DNA of 55,310 bases, taken from NCBI GenBank assembly GCA_028066055.1, contig JALCBY010000024.1, forward strand, positions 1 to 55,310, in the 5' to 3' direction. Source of the DNA: Hyphomicrobiaceae bacterium. Lineage in GTDB: Bacteria; Pseudomonadota; Alphaproteobacteria; Rhizobiales; Methyloligellaceae. The notes under the pieces were generated by a model. The model worked only from the letters and a program-made list of their open reading frames with translations. It was not told the origin of the DNA and did no database searches. Every line of letters begins with the position of its first letter. Positions within the stretch are counted from its first letter, which is position 1. This document shows positions 25,984 to 34,212 of the stretch, one piece after another. The position numbers were made by a program, and so were the translations under genes.

Positions 25984-25998
25984 TTAAGACCCGGTAAA
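25984..25998 (-). promoter_or_regulatory. Candidate CtrA box upstream of fliI
   Basis: On the minus strand the site reads TTTACCGGGTCTTAA, which is TTTA-N7-TTAA, one mismatch from the CtrA consensus. It lies 86 bp before the fliI start codon in the gap shared with ctrA. In Caulobacter fliI is under CtrA control, so the position agrees with the known regulon. Confidence 0.55.
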
Positions 25999-26182
25999 CC
26001 AAATCGATCGCAGAGCGTTAGTGTGTGACGGTAACTTTTGCTATCAATGACGCATCGAGTGATTCGTTCTGAATTCTCCAATCGCGTTTCCGTGTAGATC
26101 ATGTCTGACTGGTCCGGCTGCTTGTGCTGGCGCAGGGAGTCCTGCGCCTTCATGCCGACAACGTCGCGTGCATACGTCGAGG

Positions 26183-26312
26183 ATTAACGACCCAATAGAT
26201 TCGCCCGGGGCGTTGCTGAACGGCGAAAATCGCGGATTTGGCGGGCGTGCGCCTGGAGAAGATTAGGATTTGTTAACCAATAGAACCTAATTTGTTGATT
26301 CGAATTAACCAT
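26183..26312 (+). promoter_or_regulatory. ctrA promoter region with GANTC and TTAACC sites
   Basis: The region upstream of ctrA contains two GATTC sequences (26198-26202 and 26297-26301) that fit GANTC, the methylation target of CcrM. Three TTAAC half-sites lie at 26184, 26273 and 26305, the last as TTAACCAT. No properly spaced TTAA-N7-TTAA is present. In Caulobacter the ctrA P1 promoter contains a GANTC site sensed through CcrM methylation and GcrA, and CtrA autoregulates its gene. The layout suggests the same logic. The rest of 25999-26182 shows nothing recognisable. Confidence 0.55.
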
Positions 26313-26385
26313 TTTGAATTGAGGCGACAAACGCCATCCGTGTGGGGGCCAATGCCCATTTCGGGCCCGGGGAAAGAGGATTGAA

Positions 26386-27081
26386 ATGAGGGTTCTTCTT
26401 ATTGAGGACGATAGCGCAACGGCGCAAAGCATTGAGCTGATGCTGCAATCCGACGGATTCAACGTCTATACAACCGATCTCGGGGAAGAGGGTGTCGACC
26501 TCGGCAAGTTGTATGACTACGACATCATCCTTTTGGATTTGAACCTGCCGGATATGAGCGGTTATGAGGTTTTGAAGACGTTACGGGTCTCCAAAGTCCA
26601 AACACCGATCCTGATCTTGTCCGGCCTCGCTGGAATCGAAGACAAGGTGCGCGGTTTGGGCTTCGGTGCCGACGACTATATGACCAAGCCGTTTCACAAG
26701 GACGAACTTGTGGCCCGCATCCACGCCATCGTCCGCCGGTCCAAAGGGCATGCCCAGTCGGTCATCCAGACAGGAGACCTCAAGGTCAATCTCGACACCA
26801 AAACCGTCGAAGTTGGCGGCCAGCGCGTGCATCTGACCGGCAAGGAATATCAGATGCTGGAACTGCTTTCCCTGCGCAAAGGCACGACGCTGACCAAGGA
26901 AATGTTCCTGAACCATCTCTACGGCGGCATGGATGAGCCGGAGCTCAAGATCATCGACGTCTTTATCTGCAAGCTGCGCAAGAAGCTTGCGGCAGCCACC
27001 GAGGGCAAACACTATATCGAGACGGTCTGGGGCCGCGGTTATGTGCTGCGCGATCCTGAAGATGAATCCGAAGCCGCATAA
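26386..27081 (+). CDS. ctrA: Cell cycle master response regulator CtrA
   Basis: CtrA is an OmpR-type response regulator that controls cell cycle, flagellar and chemotaxis genes in alphaproteobacteria. The 231-residue protein has a receiver with acidic residues EDD near the start, phosphoacceptor Asp51 ([15 protein letters not shown]) and [22 protein letters not shown] winged-helix domain follows ([19 protein letters not shown], then [15 protein letters not shown]). The last residues are SEAA; a C-terminal Ala-Ala is the ClpXP degron of Caulobacter CtrA. It is transcribed alone, divergent from fliI, with a strong terminator after it. Phosphate should reach it through ChpT, also encoded here. 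Confidence 0.97.
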   Translation: MRVLLIEDDSATAQSIELMLQSDGFNVYTTDLGEEGVDLGKLYDYDIILLDLNLPDMSGYEVLKTLRVSKVQTPILILSGLAGIEDKVRGLGFGADDYMTKPFHKDELVARIHAIVRRSKGHAQSVIQTGDLKVNLDTKTVEVGGQRVHLTGKEYQMLELLSLRKGTTLTKEMFLNHLYGGMDEPELKIIDVFICKLRKKLAAATEGKHYIETVWGRGYVLRDPEDESEAA

Positions 27082-27129
27082 GACGGTTCATACACCGCCC
27101 GGCGCAGTGCCGTGTGCCGATAAGATTTC

Positions 27130-27154
27130 AAAGGGCCCCCTCGGGCCCTTTTTA
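27130..27154 (+). terminator. Rho-independent terminator after ctrA
   Basis: A perfect 9-bp stem AAAGGGCCC/GGGCCCTTT encloses a CCTC loop and is followed by further T residues. It lies 49 bp after the ctrA stop and just before the end of the convergent cheR gene. Confidence 0.92.
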
Positions 27155-27189
27155 TTTGCCCGGAATCGTTCTTTCGTTTGGGTCAGTTA

Positions 27190-28110
27190 TCAGGCGGGCT
27201 TCGCAATGCCGGCAGCCGCAATGCTTGCTGCCGTTGCAGCCGGCGCCGGCTTTGCCGGTTCTGCGACCGCTGGCGCCCCCGTAGCAGCCTGGGAAGCGGT
27301 GGAAAGTTCGTACAACCCCCGCGCATCCGCAACCGGCTTGAACTCACTGGAAATTCCGATCACCGTCTCCGCTGCCCCCAACACAAGATAACCGTCCGGT
27401 TGCAGGCGTTTCGCCATGCGAGCCAACATGTCCTGCTTGGTCTCGGGGTCGAAATAGATCAGTACGTTTCGACAGAAAATGATGTCGAACATGCCCAGAC
27501 TGCTGTAGTCGTCGAGCAGGTTGAAATGCTTGTAGTCAACCATCGATCTGATGGCGGAATCGATCTGCCACATGCTTCCGGTCTGCTTGAAGTATTTCAC
27601 AAGCAGCTGAATGGGGAGCCCGCGCTGAACTTCGAATTGGCTGTACAGTCCGGCTCGGGCTTTCTCCAGCACCTCCTCGCTCAGATCGGTACCGATAATG
27701 TCTGTTGACCATCCGCGGAACTGTTCCTCAAGTTCCTTGATTTCAATCGCCAGCGAGTAAGGTTCCTGACCCGTCGACGCAGCTGCGCACCAGATGCGGA
27801 GTTTCCGCGTCGCCGAACGCTGGGATTCGAGCATTGCCGGAACCATGATGTCCCTAAAATTTTCGAACGGCGTCTTGTCGCGATAGAAAAACGACTCGTT
27901 GATGGTCATCGCCTGGGTGACTTTGGTCCGCAGCGATTCCGCGCCCGCCACCATGACTGCCTTTGCCAGATCACCGAGCGATTCAAGACCCGCTTCGCGC
28001 GCGACCGGCATCAGCCGCGATTCAAGGAGATAGCGCTTCTCCTCCCCGAGAACGAGGCCTGACCGGGTTTTGAGCATATTTCTCAAAAAATCGAATTCCG
28101 CGGGTGTCAT
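27190..28110 (-). CDS. cheR: Chemotaxis protein methyltransferase CheR
   Basis: CheR methylates glutamate residues of chemoreceptors using SAM, for adaptation. From ATG 28110 the protein has 306 residues. It has an N-terminal helical domain (MTPAEFDFLRNMLKTRSGL), the phrase TINESFFYRDKTPFENF, the SAM-binding motif LRIWCAAASTGQEPYSLAI, TDLSEEVLEKARAG and FDIIFCRNVLIYFD, all typical of CheR. The C-terminal 30 residues are an Ala/Pro-rich tail of no known role. The start overlaps the cheB stop by one base (TGATG), so longer upstream starts are rejected. It is the last gene of the chemotaxis cluster. Confidence 0.95.
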   Translation of the reverse strand: MTPAEFDFLRNMLKTRSGLVLGEEKRYLLESRLMPVAREAGLESLGDLAKAVMVAGAESLRTKVTQAMTINESFFYRDKTPFENFRDIMVPAMLESQRSATRKLRIWCAAASTGQEPYSLAIEIKELEEQFRGWSTDIIGTDLSEEVLEKARAGLYSQFEVQRGLPIQLLVKYFKQTGSMWQIDSAIRSMVDYKHFNLLDDYSSLGMFDIIFCRNVLIYFDPETKQDMLARMAKRLQPDGYLVLGAAETVIGISSEFKPVADARGLYELSTASQAATGAPAVAEPAKPAPAATAASIAAAGIAKPA

Positions 28111-29252
28111 CAGGCGCCTCCCCGCAACAGCGAGCTTGCTTTCCGTCCGATTTGATCGAGCGGCAGAATGGCGGCGCAGGCTCCGATTTCCGCGGTGGCG
28201 CCCGGCATTCCCCAAACGACGCTCGTGGCCTGATCCTGAGCAATGATGGACCCGCCGGAGTCAGCAATCACTTTTGCGCCCGCCGCACCGTCATGCCCCA
28301 TTCCGGTGAGCACAAGCCCGAGGACCGCCGCGCCATAAACCTTTGAAACACTTTCGAAAAGTGGATCGACGGCCGGCTTGCAATAGTTGATCATCGGACC
28401 ATCATAGAGTTTCAACTCGGGTCCACCATCGCCCTGAACGACCGCCATATGCATCCCACCGGGTGCAACGTATATCGATCCCGGAAGGAGCTTTTCTCCA
28501 TTCTCGCCCTCCTTGGACGGAAGGCCCGACTCGCGGCCCAGATGTTCTGCAAGAATCGACGTGAATGTCGGCGGCATATGCTGCGTGATCACGCAAGGTA
28601 CGCTCCGCAGGGCCGGACCGACGACGCCGATCAAGCTGGCAAGAGCCTGTGGCCCGCCCGTGGAACTGCCAATTGCAAGAATTCTCGGAGCCACATTTGA
28701 GAACTTTCGGATCTCGTATGAGCCGGGATCGGCGGGTACGGCTTTCGCCTCGGCCGCCTGTGGCTGAGCGGTTGCCAACCCGGCCACCGGGCGGTTCTTC
28801 TTCTGCGGCACCATGGCCTTGATCTTGCGCAGAAGCTCGTCGCGAAACTCCTGTGAAGTCGTCACACCCCGGTTCGTTTCCGGCTTGGGGATGTAATCCG
28901 TCGCACCCAGCGACAGCGCCTTCATGCTTACTTCGGCGTTCTTGCGCGTCAGCGTGGAGGCCATGATGACCTTGACACCCGGCTTGCGGGTCAATAATTC
29001 AGGCAGCGCCGTCAAACCGTCCATGACCGGCATTTCGATATCCAGTACGATCACATCCGGATCGCTTTTGACGATACCGTCGACGGCAAGCTGGCCGTTG
29101 GAAAAACGTCCGCACGCCTCCATGTCCGGATCTTCACCGACCCAGCGCGAGACAAGACCGCGCACAACCGCGGAGTCATCCACGATCATCACCTTGATCT
29201 TGTCGGAAGCTGTCCCCGCCGGAATTTCTTGCGCCATCGCAAGAGCTGTCAT
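28110..29252 (-). CDS. cheB: Chemotaxis response regulator methylesterase CheB
   Basis: CheB demethylates or deamidates chemoreceptors when phosphorylated by CheA. The 380-residue protein has an N-terminal receiver (VMIVDDSAVVRGLVSRW, phosphoacceptor in VIVLDIEMPVMDG). A linker of about 45 residues and the methylesterase domain follow. The Ser-His-Asp triad is visible in AIGSSTGGPQAL, ITQHMPPTFT and VLTGMGHDGAAG. The domain also shows YVAPGGMHM and DPLFESVSKVYG. It lies between cheY and cheR on the minus strand, with one base of overlap with cheR. Confidence 0.96.
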   Translation of the reverse strand: MTALAMAQEIPAGTASDKIKVMIVDDSAVVRGLVSRWVGEDPDMEACGRFSNGQLAVDGIVKSDPDVIVLDIEMPVMDGLTALPELLTRKPGVKVIMASTLTRKNAEVSMKALSLGATDYIPKPETNRGVTTSQEFRDELLRKIKAMVPQKKNRPVAGLATAQPQAAEAKAVPADPGSYEIRKFSNVAPRILAIGSSTGGPQALASLIGVVGPALRSVPCVITQHMPPTFTSILAEHLGRESGLPSKEGENGEKLLPGSIYVAPGGMHMAVVQGDGGPELKLYDGPMINYCKPAVDPLFESVSKVYGAAVLGLVLTGMGHDGAAGAKVIADSGGSIIAQDQATSVVWGMPGATAEIGACAAILPLDQIGRKASSLLRGGA

Positions 29253-29271
29253 CTAGACCTCCCCGTCCGCG

Positions 29272-29640
29272 CTACAGAAGACCGACTTCTTGGAATTTCG
29301 CCTCGATGATTTCGCGGTCGAAGGGTTTCATGATGTATTCGTTGGCACCGGCGGATATAGCCTGCGTGATATGCGCGGCGTCATTCTCGGTGGTGCAAAA
29401 GATCACCTTCGGGACATCTCCGTGACTCTCGCGACGCAGCGCCACCAGAAAGTCTATGCCGTCCATGACCGGCATGTTCCAGTCCAGCAGGACCGCATCC
29501 GGCATCTCGTCCCGGCAACGGTCCAGTGCTTCCTGACCATTCTCTGCTTCGGTTGTCCGGAAGCTCATTTCTTCAAGGATGCAGCGCGCCACTTTCCGGA
29601 TCACGCTGCTGTCGTCAACAACAAGGCAGTGCTTCATCAA
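29272..29640 (-). CDS. cheY: Chemotaxis response regulator CheY
   Basis: This is a single-domain receiver of 122 residues: MKHCLVVDDSSVIRKVARC, phosphoacceptor Asp53 in AVLLDWNMPVMDGIDFLV, CTTENDAAHITQAISAGANEYIMKPF. The conserved acidic pair, Thr and Lys are all present. Placed between cheW and cheB, it most likely carries the signal from CheA to FliM/FliN at the motor, or acts as a phosphate sink for the second receiver fused to CheA. The ATG used is the first of two adjacent Met codons. Confidence 0.94.
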   Translation of the reverse strand: MMKHCLVVDDSSVIRKVARCILEEMSFRTTEAENGQEALDRCRDEMPDAVLLDWNMPVMDGIDFLVALRRESHGDVPKVIFCTTENDAAHITQAISAGANEYIMKPFDREIIEAKFQEVGLL

Positions 29641-29691
29641 TTGCTCCTTTGACCGCGCCTTGGCGGAACGCGGCTTGAACCCTGCCGCCGA

Positions 29692-30171
29692 TCAAGCGGC
29701 AATAACCGTTTCTTCCTGAGCAAGAACCTTCTCAACATCGACAACGACCATCAGGCTGCCGTCAAGGCGATGTACACCCGCCGAAATGGCCGCCCAACGC
29801 GGGTCAAGATTGGCCGGATTGGCTTCGAAGGTTTCATCCGAGAGGCGATGGACCTCACCGACCGAATCGATGATCAACCCGTAGGATTCGCCGTTGCTTT
29901 CGATGCCTACGGCCATGCGACTCCGGTCGTCTTCCAGATCGGGAAGTCCCAGCCGTTTGCGCATGTCGATCGCGGTAACGATACGCCCCCGAAGGTTCAA
30001 CACACCGGCGACATCCTGGGTAGCCGTTGGGACTTCCGTAATCGCTTCCGGCATGAATACGTCCTGAACTTCCAGGATCGGCAGACCGAACAGCTGATCG
30101 GCGATCATGACGGTTATGTATTCCTGGGCAGACTGGTCAGATCCCTGCTCCGAACTCGCAACACTGGTCAT
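29692..30171 (-). CDS. cheW: Chemotaxis coupling protein CheW
   Basis: CheW links chemoreceptors to CheA. The 159-residue protein has one CheW/SH3-like domain: QEYITVMIADQLFGLPILEV, the conserved VLNLRGRIVTAIDMRKRLG, then YGLIIDSVGEVHRLSDETF and the RLDGSLMVVVDVEKVL end. The ATG at 30171 overlaps the cheA stop (ATGA), so translation should be coupled; an open extension to 30330 overlaps cheA fully and is rejected. No chemoreceptor gene is present in the window. Confidence 0.95.
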   Translation of the reverse strand: MTSVASSEQGSDQSAQEYITVMIADQLFGLPILEVQDVFMPEAITEVPTATQDVAGVLNLRGRIVTAIDMRKRLGLPDLEDDRSRMAVGIESNGESYGLIIDSVGEVHRLSDETFEANPANLDPRWAAISAGVHRLDGSLMVVVDVEKVLAQEETVIAA

Positions 30172-33137
30172 GCGGCAACTCCCATCTGCGGACTGCAATC
30201 CTTGATACTTTCCATAAGTCCCTGCCGGTCGAACTTGCCGACGAAGTCTGCGAACCCGGCCTGGCGGCTGCGCTCGATGACGTGCGGCGCTGTGTGGGAC
30301 GAAAGCGCGATAATCGGCGTTTCTTTCCATGCCGGATCGTTGCGAAGAACCTCGGCAAACGCGATGCCGTCCATTTCGGGCATCTCGATATCGCTGACGA
30401 TGATATCGAAGTTCAATCCGCGGTCCTTGAGTTCAAGCGCCTGTTTGGCTGAGTCCGCGATTGTCACGCTGTAGCCCGCGGCCGAAAGGAGCGGGGCGAG
30501 CATGTTGCGGAAGAATGCACTGTCATCGACGAGCAATAGACGCGCCCCACGGATTTCTTCTCCGGCCTCGCGGCGCTCCATCCAGTCGTCATAGGCCTGC
30601 TCGATGAAGTACCCGATATCGACAAACTCCGTCGCCTTCTCCTTGATGACCGCAGAACCGATCATTCCCGGAGATTCGGACTTGAGCTCGATCTTGAGCT
30701 TGTCCTCGACGATGTCGACGATCTCGTCGACCACAAGCCCCATCGACCGGTCCTGATCGGAGAATACGAGGACCGGAAGTTCGCCCTCCTCTTTGCGCTG
30801 TGCTTCCTCGTCGAAATACACGAGCGGCATGAGAACGCCGCGATACTGGACAAGGTCGCGTCCGTTTGCGCGTTCGATATCCGACACCTGAAGTTCCTCC
30901 AGGCGTGTCACGAGCGAAAGTGGAACCGCCTTCGGCTCTTCCGATACCGCGCGGAACAGCAGCACGGTCGTCGTATCGTCGGTTGAGAGCTGCTGTGCCG
31001 CTTCCTCTTCCTCAGCCGTTTCGGTCGAACTGGAACTTTCGCTGGCAACGGCCTGCGCAATACCATTCGGATCAATGATCATGATCACGCTGCCGTCGCC
31101 CAATATGGTGTTGCCGGAGAACAGCGTGATGTCGCGCAGCATGCTCGACATCGGCTTCACGACAATCTCCTCGGTGTCGAAAACACTATCCACCACAATC
31201 CCGAACAGCTGCGCCCCGACCTGAATGACCACGACGAAGAGATTGTCTTCATCGGAGTTACCCTTGGTCTCTTCGCCATCCTCAGTACCGGCTTCCGGCT
31301 CAGACGCGTCAGCCTTGTCTTCCGTCGGCGTCTCCGGCTCGGTCACCTGCTCGATGACGGGCATATCCTCAGCATCCGGCAGAGCATCCTCCGCCATCTG
31401 CAAATCCAGCAGTTTCGACAGTGTGATGAGCGGCAGAAGCTTGTTTCGCAGACGCAGAACCGGCGTGTCGTTGATCATCTCGATCCGGTGATCCGCATTG
31501 TTATGCGTGCGGACAAGCTCGACGACCGAGAGTTGCGGAATCGCAAAACGCTGGCCGGACGATTCAACAATGAGCGCCGACACGATCGCCAGGGTCAGCG
31601 GAATCTTGATGATGAAGGTGCTGCCGACCCCGCTTTCCGACTTGACGTCGACCGTACCGCCGATGAGCTCGATGTTCGTGCGCACCACGTCCATGCCGAC
31701 GCCGCGTCCGGAAACGCTCGTCACCTGCGCCGCGGTCGAGAACCCGGCCTTGAAGATGAACCGGTGAATCTGGTTCTCGCTCATCTGGTCGAGTTCAGCC
31801 GGCGTCGCCAAGCCGTTTTCGATGATTTTCGCCGTCACCTTCTCGGTGTTGAGGCCGGCGCCATCATCTGCGATCTCAATGATGATGTGACCGCCTTCGT
31901 GATAAGCGCTCAGCTTGACCACACCAACTTCGGGTTTGCCGACATCGATGCGCTCCTGCGTCGACTCAAGTCCATGGTCCGCAGAGTTACGAACCATATG
32001 CGTGAGCGGATCCTTAATGAGTTCAAGGACTTGGCGATCAAGCTCCGTATCCGCACCGAGCATTTGCAGGTCGATTTTCTTGTCCAGCTCCTGCGCGAGG
32101 TCGCGAACGATTCTCGGAAGCTTCTGCCACGCATTGCCGATCGGCTGCATCCGGGTTTTCATTACCCCGTCCTGCAGTTCGGCAGTCACCGTGGACAGGC
32201 GCTGCAGCGGAACCTTGAATTCAGAATCATCCAGACGCCGCACCATTTCCAACAACTGGTTTCGCGTGAGCACCAGTTCGCTGACCATGGTCATCAGATG
32301 CTCAAGCGTTTCCACGTTGACGCGGATGGACTGGTTTTTGACGGGCCCGTCCTTGGGTGCAGCCGGGGGCGCCACCTTTGCGTCCTGCGCAGCCTTTTCG
32401 TCCTGTGCGGCTGGAGCCGCAGATGGTTCAGGCGCTTTGTCCGGTTCCGGTGCGGGCTGCTCCGCGGGTTCCGGCTCGGCTGCGGCCGCAACTTCCTCGT
32501 CACCTGCTGCTTCAGCCGCAGCAGCAGCCGCGGATTCAGGTGAAATGTCGACGTCTTCCGGACCTGGCGCATCGAGGAACGCGCGCTCAAGCTCGTCCAG
32601 CGAAACTTCGCCTTCCTTCGGTTCGGGCGGGGCCACGTCATCGCTGAGACCCGGTGCTGAGGGCTCCCCCTTGTCCGGTGCCGCAGCTTCCGTTTCCGCT
32701 GCAGGCTGTTCTGCAGGCCCCGGCTCCGCCGCGGGCGCTTCGGCCTCGGCATCGGCTGCACTGCCGCCAGCCGAGATCGCATCGAGCTGACTGATCAGGT
32801 CTTCGTCAGACCCCTGCGGCTCGGTTCCGGCTTCCTCCAGATCACCAAGGATTTCCTTGAGGCGATCAATGGTCTGAAGGATGAGCGATACGCCCTCCTG
32901 CGTGACCGGCGCGCCGTCCCGATAATTGCCCATGAGCGTTTCGGCGGCATGCGCCAGCGCCTCCAGGCGCGGCAGGCCAAGAAAACCACATGTTCCCTTG
33001 ATGGTATGAACCAGCCTGAAAATATTATCCAGGATGCCGGCATTGTTCGGCTCTTGCTCGAACTTGACCAACTCGACATCGATCACGTCCAGACTTTCGG
33101 ACGTTTCAGTAAGAAATTCGGATAGGAGATCATCCAT
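30168..33137 (-). CDS. cheA: Hybrid chemotaxis histidine kinase CheA with two CheW domains and a receiver
   Basis: The 989-residue kinase begins with an HPt domain (phospho-His44 in RLVHTIKGTCGFLG). An Ala/Glu/Pro-rich linker of about 150 residues follows in place of a clear P2 domain. The dimerisation and ATPase domains carry DPLTHMVRNSADHGLE, ADDGAGLN and SGRGVGMDVV. Two CheW-like domains come next, the first interrupted by an acidic insert of about 60 residues and the second ending ELKSESPGMIGSAVI. A C-terminal receiver has FDIIVSDIEMPEMDG. CheA-REC hybrids with an extra CheW domain are known but are not the enterobacterial type. The start ATG 33137 (MDDLLSEFLTE) matches the HPt start. It leads cheA-cheW-cheY-cheB-cheR. 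Confidence 0.95.
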   Translation of the reverse strand: MDDLLSEFLTETSESLDVIDVELVKFEQEPNNAGILDNIFRLVHTIKGTCGFLGLPRLEALAHAAETLMGNYRDGAPVTQEGVSLILQTIDRLKEILGDLEEAGTEPQGSDEDLISQLDAISAGGSAADAEAEAPAAEPGPAEQPAAETEAAAPDKGEPSAPGLSDDVAPPEPKEGEVSLDELERAFLDAPGPEDVDISPESAAAAAAEAAGDEEVAAAAEPEPAEQPAPEPDKAPEPSAAPAAQDEKAAQDAKVAPPAAPKDGPVKNQSIRVNVETLEHLMTMVSELVLTRNQLLEMVRRLDDSEFKVPLQRLSTVTAELQDGVMKTRMQPIGNAWQKLPRIVRDLAQELDKKIDLQMLGADTELDRQVLELIKDPLTHMVRNSADHGLESTQERIDVGKPEVGVVKLSAYHEGGHIIIEIADDGAGLNTEKVTAKIIENGLATPAELDQMSENQIHRFIFKAGFSTAAQVTSVSGRGVGMDVVRTNIELIGGTVDVKSESGVGSTFIIKIPLTLAIVSALIVESSGQRFAIPQLSVVELVRTHNNADHRIEMINDTPVLRLRNKLLPLITLSKLLDLQMAEDALPDAEDMPVIEQVTEPETPTEDKADASEPEAGTEDGEETKGNSDEDNLFVVVIQVGAQLFGIVVDSVFDTEEIVVKPMSSMLRDITLFSGNTILGDGSVIMIIDPNGIAQAVASESSSSTETAEEEEAAQQLSTDDTTTVLLFRAVSEEPKAVPLSLVTRLEELQVSDIERANGRDLVQYRGVLMPLVYFDEEAQRKEEGELPVLVFSDQDRSMGLVVDEIVDIVEDKLKIELKSESPGMIGSAVIKEKATEFVDIGYFIEQAYDDWMERREAGEEIRGARLLLVDDSAFFRNMLAPLLSAAGYSVTIADSAKQALELKDRGLNFDIIVSDIEMPEMDGIAFAEVLRNDPAWKETPIIALSSHTAPHVIERSRQAGFADFVGKFDRQGLMESIKDCSPQMGVAA

Positions 33138-33284
33138 TGGCCAACCGCCCTTTCCCGCACAAACTCTCGCACCGGAAGCCAACATGTAGCCCCGGGCCAA
33201 CAGTCAGAGTGTGAAGAGAAAGAGTTTACGTTTGGTTGAAGCGAGACGATGGATTGCCACACGCTACAGTTGATTCTTCTACCG

Positions 33285-33929
33285 TCAGCTTTTTCCGATT
33301 GCGGAAAGGACGACATCATCGCCATCGGTTTGCGCAGTCAGCGACATGCCAGCCTCCCTGGCAATAAGAAGTGAGTAATATGGCTGAATTGAATGCGCAT
33401 CGAGCGCCTCGCCATTACCGCCGGAAAGCATTTTCTCGACGATTTCCGGAACCCGTGCGGATTCGCCCCGGCAGCGGATGTCAAAAGCCGGAGCGGATGC
33501 ATCTTCCGCTATGGACACATTTATGGTCCCGCCGCGCGGAAGCGCATTGAGCGCCATAGTGACCATGTTCAGAAGCAACTTCACCTTGTCCTTTGCAAGC
33601 CGTGCGGCGGGTCCGCTCCACTCAACCGAATGCTTGTCGGACTCGGCCACCGCACGCGCGACCTTTTCCGCCTCCAACAAATCGATCTCCGCACCCGACG
33701 AGCCTGCTGCACCGAATGCAAGTCGTGCAAACTGAAGCTTTGCGGACGCTTGCTGGGCGCTCTTGCGAATAAGATCCATCGCATGTTCGCGCATGGACTG
33801 ATCGGATTCCTCCGCCATCACCTCCAGGCCGTTCGCGATGGCGCCGACGGGAGAAATGATATCGTGACAGATACGGCTCGAAACAAGCGCGGCGAGTTCA
33901 AGTTCACTAAGTTCGGTTTCGGCGGACAT
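33285..33929 (-). CDS. chpT: Histidine phosphotransferase ChpT
   Basis: ChpT passes phosphate from the hybrid kinase CckA to CtrA and CpdR. The 214-residue protein resembles a degenerate histidine kinase: helical hairpin with the phospho-His22 in SSRICHDIISPVGAI, then a pseudo-ATPase domain (LNMVTMALNALPRGGTINV). It lacks an ATP-binding G-box, as known for the family. ATG 33929 has GGGAG 9 bases upstream and matches family starts; an open extension to 34001 is rejected. It lies 147 bp upstream of cheA on the same strand, so the cell-cycle phosphorelay and chemotaxis genes may share transcription. Confidence 0.93.
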   Translation of the reverse strand: MSAETELSELELAALVSSRICHDIISPVGAIANGLEVMAEESDQSMREHAMDLIRKSAQQASAKLQFARLAFGAAGSSGAEIDLLEAEKVARAVAESDKHSVEWSGPAARLAKDKVKLLLNMVTMALNALPRGGTINVSIAEDASAPAFDIRCRGESARVPEIVEKMLSGGNGEALDAHSIQPYYSLLIAREAGMSLTAQTDGDDVVLSAIGKS

Positions 33930-34212
33930 GGGCCGTCGCTCCCATCTCATTTTGAGCAGCATTAAGACGCAAAACGAACATGCTGCGGCGTTAAGGACCA
34001 TAATCTGTTACACGAGGCAGCAAAGGGTGCCAAGGAGCCGAGATACTGATCAGGTAACGTCTTGCCGTCGCAGTATTTTTCTGCAATAGGGTCGACTTCA
34101 CACCGGGATTGGCAGCATCCGGCCTTGCATGACGCCCCGCGAATCACCCTGTCGCGAACGCGCGCCCTGGCGCTGCTCCTGCAGAGAACCAGTGCAGAGA
34201 ACCAAATGTCCC
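33930..34212. other. Intergenic region between chpT and cysQ
   Basis: This 283-bp gap separates divergent genes and should hold both promoters. Single TTAA half-sites occur at 33963 and 33991, but no spaced CtrA box. A minus-strand frame crosses the region and contains several Cys residues, yet it overlaps the start of cysQ and does not look like a protein family. I see no RNA gene. Confidence 0.35.

Noticed and set aside
25899-26153. An open extension of fliI by 85 codons to a start at 26153
   Set aside because: The extra residues do not resemble FliI, the GTG at 25898 has a strong GGGAGG ribosome binding site and gives the usual protein length, and the extension would bury the CtrA box.
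26261-26310. A full TTAA-N7-TTAA CtrA box in the ctrA promoter
   Set aside because: The half-sites there have other spacings (for example TTAG-N6-TTAA). I only claim half-sites.
31488-32790. Long plus-strand frames antisense to cheA
   Set aside because: The cheA frame has every kinase domain in order. The antisense frames are Ser/Ala-rich or Arg-rich and contain no known motif.
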